From a virus: a DNA stretch of 48,863 nucleotides. The stretch is taken from IMG/VR virus record IMGVR_UViG_3300047361_000192, positions 1 through 48,863 of that record; one strand, 5' to 3'. Made by a program: the position numbers and the translations under genes. The stretch's first letter is position 1, and each line of letters begins with the position of its first letter. Of this stretch, positions 35,138-40,520 are shown piece by piece. The notes beneath the pieces were generated by a model. That model did not search any database and had not been told where the DNA came from. It saw only the letters and a program-made list of their open reading frames with translations.

Positions 35138-35162
35138 AAAACCTCCCCTTGCAGGGAGGTTT
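35138..35162 (-). terminator. Rho-independent terminator after tRNA-Asn
   Basis: A 9-bp perfect stem (AAACCTCCC / GGGAGGTTT) with a 6-base loop, followed on the minus strand by TTTTATT. It ends transcripts carrying the tRNA and small genes. The A-rich start of the stem means it could also work weakly in the other direction, but no plus-strand gene is present to use it. Confidence 0.8.
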
Positions 35163-35202
35163 CATAGCACACGGAAGGGGTTTGGTTTGGCAGTATCGCC
35201 AA

Positions 35203-35275
35203 CTCCTCCACCTGGACTCGAACCAGGGACAACAGAATTAACAGTTCCGTGCTCTACCAGCTGAGCTATAGAGGA
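35203..35275 (-). tRNA. tRNA-Asn (anticodon GUU)
   Basis: A full cloverleaf is readable: 7-bp acceptor stem TCCTCTA with TGGAGGA (one G-U), a D-arm starting TAGCTCAGCTGG, anticodon loop CTGTTAA, and T-arm CCTGG-TTCGAGT-CCAGG. The discriminator is G and the 3' CCA is not encoded. Its first ten bases overlap the 3' end of the upstream coding gene, which uses U8-A9-G10 as its stop. Phage tRNAs usually supplement codons used heavily by the phage. Confidence 0.95.
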
Positions 35276-35475
35276 TTGTTTGCCTTCTCTTCCTTCTTTT
35301 TTTGATAGTAGAGTTTGTAATATCTACGTTTCATTTCATCAATAATGTCCATATCTTCTCTCAATCCCATATATTTGAGATTTTGATAAGATCCTTCTAA
35401 CTCGCTGATGAGAAGAAGGATATTCATGGAGGTCACTGGACGACCATTAAAATTGTATTCATCCAGTGATTTCAT
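35266..35475 (-). CDS. Small helical protein ending inside tRNA-Asn, 69 aa
   Basis: The product (MKSLDEYNFNGRPVTSMNIL) has a clear two-helix core SELEGSYQNLKYMGLREDM and a very basic tail (KRRYYKLYYQKKKEEK). An internal Met at codon 17 is an alternative start. The start overlaps the oxygenase end by 17 bases. Its last two codons and TAG stop lie in the acceptor stem and first D-arm bases of tRNA-Asn, so RNase P cleavage of the transcript would remove the stop codon. I recall similar MNILLLISELEGSY proteins in cyanophages, without known function. Confidence 0.65.
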   Translation of the reverse strand: MKSLDEYNFNGRPVTSMNILLLISELEGSYQNLKYMGLREDMDIIDEMKRRYYKLYYQKKKEEKANNPL

Positions 35476-36037
35476 AGTTAAACCAACCAGTAATTATATA
35501 CTTATCTTCATTCGGAGCAACTTCGCCTCTATGAGTATAAGTCCAGTCTGCAGGCCATATCAAGGTTTTACCTTTCTTCGCTCCTACAGTTGCGTTTTGG
35601 TGATAGAACTGTGTTCCACCTCCATTTTCAACATCATTTAGATATGTCATCCAAACAAGATGTCGATCTCTCATGGGAGAACTAGCATCACACCGCTCTG
35701 TGTGCCAATCATAATACCCCTCACCTGGTTTGTACCATTGGATATTGATACCTTCGGTCAAACCCCAAGGAGCATATTCATTACACCATGGGAATTTTGC
35801 GATATATTGATCAGCACACGAAATTAATTGATTTAGATATCGCATGATTATAGGAAATTGTCGCTGTTCTGAAGGAAATACAGAGAGATCTGTGGACTTT
35901 TTACCCACTTTTCCTCTGCTGCCATATACAGTACCAGGACCGCGATTCATACTTGAGAAACGAGACTCATGAAAGAATTTAATGAGATCATCACAGACAG
36001 AAATGTCTTTAATGTAAGTTTCTAAAGCGAATTGCAT
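35459..36037 (-). CDS. 2OG-Fe(II) oxygenase with H-x-E ligand set, 192 aa
   Basis: A prolyl-4-hydroxylase-like enzyme. EGYYDWHTERCD gives H112-x-E114, LVWMTYLNDVENGGGTQFY is the following strand, ADWTYTHRGE gives H169, and EDKYIITGWFNYE gives K179 for 2-oxoglutarate. The same H-x-E and DKYI-TGW layout is found in the oxygenase at 9689-10381, so these two are paralogs, although their N-terminal caps differ. It lies between tRNA-Leu and tRNA-Asn and just upstream of the giant fibre unit, which makes fibre protein a reasonable substrate guess. Confidence 0.85.
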   Translation of the reverse strand: MQFALETYIKDISVCDDLIKFFHESRFSSMNRGPGTVYGSRGKVGKKSTDLSVFPSEQRQFPIIMRYLNQLISCADQYIAKFPWCNEYAPWGLTEGINIQWYKPGEGYYDWHTERCDASSPMRDRHLVWMTYLNDVENGGGTQFYHQNATVGAKKGKTLIWPADWTYTHRGEVAPNEDKYIITGWFNYEITG

Positions 36038-36047
36038 AATTTCCTAA

Positions 36048-36129
36048 TGTCGATGAGAGGACTTGAACCTCCACGAGTTACCCCACCAGAACCTAAACCT
36101 GGCGCGTCTACCAATTCCGCCACATCGAC
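36048..36129 (-). tRNA. tRNA-Leu (anticodon UAG)
   Basis: An 82-base class II tRNA: acceptor GTCGATG paired with CATCGAC, anticodon stem CCAGG/TCTGG around loop TTTAGGT, a long variable arm (GGGGTAACTC), and T-arm GAGG-TTCAAGT-CCTC. It reads CUN leucine codons. CCA is not encoded. Its 5' end directly touches the CCA of tRNA-Thr, leaving no spacer. Confidence 0.93.
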
Positions 36130-36205
36130 TGGAGCCCCCGACAAGATTTGAACTTGCGACAACCGCTTTACAAAAGCGGTGCTCTACCAGCTGAGCTACA
36201 GGGGC
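36130..36205 (-). tRNA. tRNA-Thr (anticodon UGU)
   Basis: Acceptor GCCCCTG pairs with CGGGGGC, D-arm TAGCTCAGCTGG, anticodon loop TTTGTAA within CCGCT/AGCGG, and a T-arm with TTCAAAT. Unlike the other two tRNAs in the window, the 3' CCA is encoded. The first ten bases are also the last codons and TAG stop of cpeT. Confidence 0.93.
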
Positions 36206-36738
36206 ATACGTTTGAATTGAAACTCTCCAAAACGACCACCCCATACTTGGTCTACAGTTCCTACAAGGAATCCACGATCAACCACATTATAAAAGTCTAC
36301 GCCAAGAGTTGCCTCATTTCTGACATAGGTCATTTGATCTACCTTGTAGGGAACCAAGCACTCACAACCGTCAATAGAACCGTTAAATTGGTTTTTATTT
36401 GGGTCGTAAGTCATAATTGTATCACACTTTTGCTTGTGTGTCAACCCTTTGTCGTACTTGATTTGATCTAGATTTAGAGCACCCAAATAACGCCATTTCT
36501 CGAAATCATAGTTAAGAACCCTAATTTGACCATTAGGGTCTTCAATTGCTTCTACAATAAACTGCCTGTAAGGGGCATGTAGTTGATAATTGTAAGCTTG
36601 TTCGCCATAGAACATAGCGTCCGTTCCAGGTACTTTGTGGTGCTGTAGGCGCACCATAGCAAACCTAGCGGGATTTGAAAATGCCTGGACTTTGTTCTCC
36701 CATGTTCCTTCAAACCATTCTATAAATTGTTCAATCAT
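36196..36738 (-). CDS. cpeT: CpeT-like phycobiliprotein lyase, 180 aa
   Basis: The sequence fits the CpeT/CpcT family, which attach phycobilin chromophores to cysteines of phycobiliproteins. Visible are the N-terminal FIEWFEGTWENKVQAFSNP block, GEQAYNYQLHAPYRQFIVEA, the central CDTIMTYDPNKNQFNGSIDG with CECLVP, and a C-terminal DRGFLVGTVDQVWGGRFGEF. Family length is about 180-200 residues. I start at ATG 36738, eight bases inside the upstream gene; the longer frame to 36777 overlaps more. Cyanophages carry cpeT as a host-derived metabolic gene for photosynthetic antenna maintenance. Its stop codon is inside tRNA-Thr, so the last residues (MPL) are encoded by tRNA sequence. Confidence 0.85.
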   Translation of the reverse strand: MIEQFIEWFEGTWENKVQAFSNPARFAMVRLQHHKVPGTDAMFYGEQAYNYQLHAPYRQFIVEAIEDPNGQIRVLNYDFEKWRYLGALNLDQIKYDKGLTHKQKCDTIMTYDPNKNQFNGSIDGCECLVPYKVDQMTYVRNEATLGVDFYNVVDRGFLVGTVDQVWGGRFGEFQFKRMPL

Positions 36739-36997
36739 CTTTAGGTAATAGTTCAGGATCATTAACTTCAATATCAAACATCAGAGGATTACATTCCTCT
36801 TCCACAAGATATGAAGAGCACTTATATAATTCTTCATCATCCCAATCACGACCTTGCAATGCTTCAGTCTGAACTGATGGATGCTCTTGAATAATTAATG
36901 GCAATTCGTCAAATGTATACGGGATACCTTGTATGAAATACATACGCACCACCATACCCATGTAAAAAACATATGCTTGAGATAATGAGTATTTCAT
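36731..36997 (-). CDS. Hypothetical acidic protein, 88 aa
   Basis: ATG at 36997 opens MKYSLSQAYVFYMGMVVRMY; later Met codons at 15 and 19 are also possible starts. The C-terminal half is strongly acidic (DWDDEELYKC, NDPELLPKDD) with two Cys. A CTAAATA late box lies 19 bases upstream, so this gene and cpeT may have their own late transcript. It overlaps cpeT by eight bases. No family recognised. Confidence 0.6.
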   Translation of the reverse strand: MKYSLSQAYVFYMGMVVRMYFIQGIPYTFDELPLIIQEHPSVQTEALQGRDWDDEELYKCSSYLVEEECNPLMFDIEVNDPELLPKDD

Positions 36998-37015
36998 AAC
37001 ATTTTGACCACATTT

Positions 37016-37022
37016 TATTTAG
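37016..37022 (-). promoter_or_regulatory. Late promoter box CTAAATA
   Basis: CTAAATA, the form of the T4 late motif seen in cyanophages, lies in the 47-base gap between the glutaredoxin-like gene and the 88-residue gene that precedes cpeT. A TATAAT hexamer also occurs at 37039-37044 in the same gap, so host-polymerase use cannot be excluded. Confidence 0.55.
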
Positions 37023-37044
37023 TCGCCAACATGTTGTTATTATA

Positions 37045-37281
37045 TCACACAAACATTCCTTTGTCACTCATGTAATGAAGTGTGTCATGCAAGTTACCAA
37101 GGTGCTTGGCACCAATAGAAACTTGTGGATATGTAGCTTCTTCTCCAAACTCTGCTTCAAATGCTCTTTGAGTAAAATGTTCATTGAGTTTATACTCAAG
37201 AAACTCACCACCCATCGACTTAAGTAGTGCTGCAATACGCTGACACTCTTGACTACCGTTAGAATAGATTACTGCTGTCAT
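37045..37281 (-). CDS. Glutaredoxin-like protein, 78 aa
   Basis: The fold is recognisable: strand MTAVIYSNGSQEC, helix IAALLKSMGG, strand FLEYKLNEHF, the cis-Pro segment ATYPQVSIG with AKHLGNLHDTL, where glutathione binds. The active site is S-Q-E-C (residues 10-13) instead of C-P-Y-C; the first cysteine, normally the nucleophile, is Ser. Phage glutaredoxins often reduce ribonucleotide reductase, but with this site the activity may be altered or lost. The start overlaps the upstream gene's stop (ATGA). Confidence 0.8.
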   Translation of the reverse strand: MTAVIYSNGSQECQRIAALLKSMGGEFLEYKLNEHFTQRAFEAEFGEEATYPQVSIGAKHLGNLHDTLHYMSDKGMFV

Positions 37282-37430
37282 TTATTTACGTGGTTGTATT
37301 CGATTACAATTTTTTCGTGTTGAGTTTTCTTATCGGTGCAAATATAATGCTTGACTTCACCCCCTAATATTCTGCATATATTATCTAGTTGCATTTCAAG
37401 TGCAAAGTTTTTATCATTTTTGAACTTCAT
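37278..37430 (-). CDS. Small basic protein, 50 aa
   Basis: ATG at 37430 to TGA at 37278 gives MKFKNDKNFALEMQLDNICR followed by a strand-rich part (GGEVKHYIC, EKIVIEYNHV). It overlaps its upstream neighbour by 17 bases and the glutaredoxin-like gene by four, which is good evidence for a real co-translated gene. No family recognised. Confidence 0.6.
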   Translation of the reverse strand: MKFKNDKNFALEMQLDNICRILGGEVKHYICTDKKTQHEKIVIEYNHVNK

Positions 37431-37626
37431 TAGGGCGTCCTCCAATAGCATCCCACATTTCTTGTACCATATCTACTGCTGGTGGTGTCTGATAATGTTG
37501 CGCTGGTTGCGATTGCCACTTATCAATTGCTTCCTGTGTAGGTATACTAATACGAAAAGGAATATCATCTTTGATAAATTCCTCATTCATATCAATATAT
37601 GTTTGAGGGGTGATCTTAATTGTCAT
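37414..37626 (-). CDS. Hypothetical protein, 70 aa
   Basis: Starts MTIKITPQTYIDMNEEFIK. Strand at residues 2-5, a strand-containing FRISIPTQEAIDKW, and a C-terminal helix MVQEMWDAIGG. Proline and glutamine are common near residues 40-50. It is coupled to the upstream gene by an ATGA overlap. Function unknown. Confidence 0.6.
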   Translation of the reverse strand: MTIKITPQTYIDMNEEFIKDDIPFRISIPTQEAIDKWQSQPAQHYQTPPAVDMVQEMWDAIGGRPNEVQK

Positions 37627-37754
37627 AACCGTTCTTGCTCTGGGTTAAGATTTTTCACGAATTGCACGGGGTCCTTTTCTGACTTGTGTACCCAATGATA
37701 GCGCATCATCTCGAAAATAGGATCCCACATGGGGATACAGACATAATCAGTCAT
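37623..37754 (-). CDS. Small protein, 43 aa
   Basis: The start at 37754 (MTDYVCIPMWDPIFEMMRYH) is chosen because GGAG lies eight bases upstream and it overlaps the end of the upstream gene by eight bases; longer frames would overlap it much more. The C-terminal part is HWVHKSEKDPVQFV. It lies in a chain of coupled small genes. No recognised domain. Confidence 0.55.
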   Translation of the reverse strand: MTDYVCIPMWDPIFEMMRYHWVHKSEKDPVQFVKNLNPEQERL

Positions 37755-38061
37755 GTTGTCTCCAGTCATCAGGTTTATCTCGTCGGAACCAGTCTTTGAT
37801 GTCATCTGCACCATCGAATCTAGTCTTGTGGTTGGATGGGTCAGGATCACCTAAACCCATCCTATTCAAAAAATCATCGGTACTACCTTCCTCAATATTT
37901 TGTGCTGATTGGCGTCTCGCCATCTTTAACATCTCATTTGCTGTTGTGTTTGCTTTTGCTAATTTTTGTGCCCAAATGATGTCATCTAGTTTTACATCGT
38001 CATTATTTGCTATTCGTTTACAAATAAATTCCAGTCGTAGTCGGTATTGTGTAGATAGCAT
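37747..38061 (-). CDS. Conserved cyanophage-type protein, 104 aa
   Basis: I start at ATG 38061 (MLSTQYRLRLEFICKRI); a frame-extending TTG at 38073 is less likely. Helical N-terminus (DIIWAQKLAKANTTANEML), then LGDPDPSNHKTRFDGADDIKDWF and an Asp/Trp/Arg-rich end DDWRQHD. I recall this combination from T4-like cyanophages as a conserved protein of unknown role. A CTAAATA late box lies 24 bases upstream. Confidence 0.7.
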   Translation of the reverse strand: MLSTQYRLRLEFICKRIANNDDVKLDDIIWAQKLAKANTTANEMLKMARRQSAQNIEEGSTDDFLNRMGLGDPDPSNHKTRFDGADDIKDWFRRDKPDDWRQHD

Positions 38062-38084
38062 ACGCTCACTCAATTTCCCTCTAG

Positions 38085-38091
38085 TATTTAG
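38085..38091 (-). promoter_or_regulatory. Late promoter box CTAAATA
   Basis: CTAAATA on the minus strand, 24 bases ahead of the conserved 104-residue gene and immediately after the 18-bp repeat at 38102-38119. It could start a late transcript for the small genes down to the tRNAs. Confidence 0.55.
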
Positions 38092-38101
38092 TTACATCAA
38101 C

Positions 38102-38119
38102 CTTTTTGGAGATTTTTTG
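38102..38119 (-). repeat. 18-bp direct repeat, left copy
   Basis: Identical to 39353-39370 (minus strand CAAAAAATCTCCAAAAAG). It sits directly after the stop codon of the 89-residue gene. The two copies enclose that gene and the homing endonuclease. Confidence 0.8.
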
Positions 38120-38389
38120 TCAGTAAATCTCTCCATTGATAATACCTTCACGGTTCTTTAGTTTCCATACTATGTAATCCATTGTTGGGATACACATAGG
38201 GTTCCAACCAACAAAGGTTGTTGACTCTCTACTTGGTATCTTCCAACAGGGAGCATCATCATTTTCAAGGTCTAATGATTTACGATACTCTTCCTCACCA
38301 AACATAACAACAGCACGTTCTGCTTCATTCAAACTCTTGAAGCAATCAAAAGAATTCTTTCTAATGATATCAGGGATGTGGTGTTTCAT
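38120..38389 (-). CDS. Hypothetical protein, 89 aa
   Basis: ATG at 38389 overlaps the endonuclease stop by four bases (ATGA) and gives MKHHIPDIIRKNSFDCFKS, a start five codons after another ATG at 38404. Conserved-looking parts are ERAVVMFGEEEYRKSL, CWKIPSRESTTF and FVGWNPMCIPTMDYIVW. Coupling to the endonuclease is tight, and both lie between the 18-bp repeats, so they may have moved together. No known function. Confidence 0.6.
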   Translation of the reverse strand: MKHHIPDIIRKNSFDCFKSLNEAERAVVMFGEEEYRKSLDLENDDAPCWKIPSRESTTFVGWNPMCIPTMDYIVWKLKNREGIINGEIY

Positions 38390-39327
38390 TTTACTATTGT
38401 CCATCCACGAAGAATATCTATTCTACCTCTCAACAAATTATTAAAACTGGTTGTTGGTAATCCATGTTCTCTAGCAAATGGTTTAGCACCTTTACCTTTA
38501 TAAATTTTTCCTTCTGGACTTTTTACACAAAATTCTCTAAATCCTTTTGCATTTTTATATCTAGTCGCGACTAACTTTTCACGAACTCCTGGTGCAAACG
38601 CTCCTGTTCCATTCTTATGATGCTCACTCTGCTGCTGTCTATAAACCTTTCTTCTTTCTTCACCTCCTTCACCTTCAAATAATGCTTTTGTATTAGCACT
38701 TCTCTGTTCCTTTGTTAACCCACATATTCCAAGACCAAATTCTTTATTTTTTGCTCCTCCTTTTTTCCCCATATCAGAACGAAGAGAATATCTCTCCTCC
38801 TCCGTCATAGACTTCCAATATTTTACACAACCACTCTCAATAGCTTTAGCACTATCAGCACTATGTTGTTCTGGAGTTCTGCCAAGAGAACCTCCATTAT
38901 ACTCTGGATTATCTTTCAACCACTCACCAGCCAATCTTGATTGAATCGCCAAAGCTTGATTTTTTTTTCTCTCTTCATAAGTAAGTCCACCAAGACCAAT
39001 ACCCATTTGCCACTGAAGTCGTGAAGATTCTGCGTTCTTTCTTCTTGCTTCTGGTGAAGGATTTGAATGACCCTCACCACCATCAGACATATTACGAAGA
39101 ATTCCAGTTCCTAAATCTTTTCTACCGAGAACAGCAATCATATACTTTTCGTGATTGAATGCTTCTTCTTCTGTAAGATTTTGTTTTAGAAAAATAATTC
39201 TATCTTTATCATCAGGAACTTTTACATTATGCTTGGAGTCATATGCTCTCTTCCCCTGACCCTTTCCAATATAATATGGTGTTCTATCACCTTTACGAAG
39301 ATATGCGTAAGTATAAAAATAACTCAT
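38386..39327 (-). CDS. GIY-YIG homing endonuclease, 313 aa
   Basis: The N-terminus has the GIY-YIG nuclease signature in the form YFYTYAYLRKG ... PYYIGKGQGKRAYD (about residues 3-30), with a conserved Glu in EEAFNHEKYM near residue 55 as metal ligand. NUMOD3-like DNA-binding repeats follow (SPEARRKNAESS, TYEERKKNQALA, TKEQRSANTKA). The C-terminal REFCVKSPEGKIYKGKG with FAREHGLPTTSFNNLLRG looks like an IENR/NUMOD1-type recognition domain. It is free-standing, not in an intron, and its Lys-rich, A-rich coding differs from neighbours, suggesting recent entry. Such enzymes cut alleles lacking the insert and spread by gene conversion. Confidence 0.85.
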   Translation of the reverse strand: MSYFYTYAYLRKGDRTPYYIGKGQGKRAYDSKHNVKVPDDKDRIIFLKQNLTEEEAFNHEKYMIAVLGRKDLGTGILRNMSDGGEGHSNPSPEARRKNAESSRLQWQMGIGLGGLTYEERKKNQALAIQSRLAGEWLKDNPEYNGGSLGRTPEQHSADSAKAIESGCVKYWKSMTEEERYSLRSDMGKKGGAKNKEFGLGICGLTKEQRSANTKALFEGEGGEERRKVYRQQQSEHHKNGTGAFAPGVREKLVATRYKNAKGFREFCVKSPEGKIYKGKGAKPFAREHGLPTTSFNNLLRGRIDILRGWTIVK

Positions 39328-39352
39328 TGAATAGCAAGTGGTTGTAGTCGGT

Positions 39353-39370
39353 CTTTTTGGAGATTTTTTG
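39353..39370 (-). repeat. 18-bp direct repeat, right copy
   Basis: Identical to 38102-38119. A similar half-motif (AAAAAATCGCCA against AAAAAATCTCCA) lies next to it at about 39374-39385, so this end is a small A-rich repeat cluster ahead of the endonuclease gene. Confidence 0.8.
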
Positions 39371-39397
39371 GTGGCGATTTTTTTTCGGAATTTCTGT

Positions 39398-39419
39398 AAC
39401 TGAAAGTTGATTTTCAGTT
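39398..39419 (-). other. Hairpin at the 3' end of the spike gene
   Basis: AACTGAAA and TTTCAGTT form a perfect 8-bp stem with a 6-base loop, overlapping the stop codon of the spike gene. No U-run follows on the minus strand, so it is more likely an mRNA 3'-end stabiliser or attenuator than a full terminator. The remaining gap to the endonuclease start holds only the A-rich repeats. Confidence 0.45.
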
Positions 39420-40520
39420 GAGGAAAATTGACAGTGCTTTTACAGTCATCGTACCACCTGCAGTAACATTTAGTGTTCCTACTTTATTAACAAAGAAACT
39501 GTTACCTATTGAAGCAGTGATACCAATACCACCAGCAGATTTCATCGTCATACCCATGGCATTGGGTCCTAGCTCAAGTTTATATGTTTGTGTTGGATCA
39601 GTTGTAGCGGATGGTCCTTTAATACCGTAAATTTTTTCTTCTTTTGGACCCCAAATTGTGCTATAAGATGCTCCAGCTACCTTGGTATACATTCCACCAG
39701 TTGTAGACTCAAAGTTGAGGTTACCTAATGCTCTAACGCGATAACGTCCTTGAGCATCGACTTCATAATTACCTTGAATTCTATGAGTAACAGTACCAAC
39801 AGAGTTAATAACATGGGTAGCACCAGGTTTAGTCTGCTGATCAACAACAACTTCACCAGATCCTTTTGTAATCTTACGACCATCAATATTTTCATTCAAA
39901 AATTCTGCATCAAAGGTGATATCACCTGCAAATACATTGAATTTACCGCTACCATCACCAACCTCGATGTTAACAAGTTCACCTGCTTTAAGAGTTAATG
40001 TCTTAACAGCATGGATGAGAACGTTATCGCCCTTAACGTTACACTCATCTCCCTGTGCTTCAATAGCAACACCCCCTTCGGCATAGACAGAGTATGCAGG
40101 ATCTTTACTTTCGGCAGAACCTGTTCCTGTTCTACCAGATCCTGTACGTTCCGATGTTCCACCAGTTGCTTGAATTGCAATTGATCCACTAGCTTTGTGT
40201 AATTGATCACCACTATTAATAATTAATTTACCACCACAACCTGATTGACCTGGAACGCCAGTAGAGAAGGTCATGTTGCCGTTCTCGTCAAAGAACATAG
40301 CACTTTGACCGTTAGTAACGGTATAACCCCCTGGTTGACCGTCAGCACCCTCCCAACTCATGCATGTCCAACCATCAGACACCCAGTGTACTGTTGGTTT
40401 TGCTGAACAAAATTGACCTTCTGATACTGCAGATGTTCTACCACCAGCAGGTTCTTTAACAGGTTGCCCCGAATTAGCACCTTGGTGTTGAGTGTCAGAA
40501 TTATTTGATGGATGTGACAT
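39414..40520 (-). CDS. Baseplate spike-like beta-helical protein, 368 aa
   Basis: The ATG at 40520 shares a base with the TAA of the gp5-like gene, so the pair is coupled. The protein has a Gly/Ser/Thr-rich linker (residues 105-145), then a long run of short strands with G and D turns (GGVAIEAQGDECNVKGDNVLIHA, KTLTLKAGELVNIEVGDGSG), ending GTLNVTAGGTMTVKALSIFLN. That is the pattern of the gp5 C-terminal or VgrG-type triple beta-helix needle. In T4 this is part of gp5; here it would be a separate polypeptide. An early part includes Cys and Trp residues (SDGWTCMSWEG). Spike role is inferred from order and composition. Confidence 0.65.
   Translation of the reverse strand: MSHPSNNSDTQHQGANSGQPVKEPAGGRTSAVSEGQFCSAKPTVHWVSDGWTCMSWEGADGQPGGYTVTNGQSAMFFDENGNMTFSTGVPGQSGCGGKLIINSGDQLHKASGSIAIQATGGTSERTGSGRTGTGSAESKDPAYSVYAEGGVAIEAQGDECNVKGDNVLIHAVKTLTLKAGELVNIEVGDGSGKFNVFAGDITFDAEFLNENIDGRKITKGSGEVVVDQQTKPGATHVINSVGTVTHRIQGNYEVDAQGRYRVRALGNLNFESTTGGMYTKVAGASYSTIWGPKEEKIYGIKGPSATTDPTQTYKLELGPNAMGMTMKSAGGIGITASIGNSFFVNKVGTLNVTAGGTMTVKALSIFLN

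Noticed and set aside
36044-36244. 66-codon frame across the tRNA pair
   Set aside because: It is a translation of tRNA-Leu and tRNA-Thr sequence.
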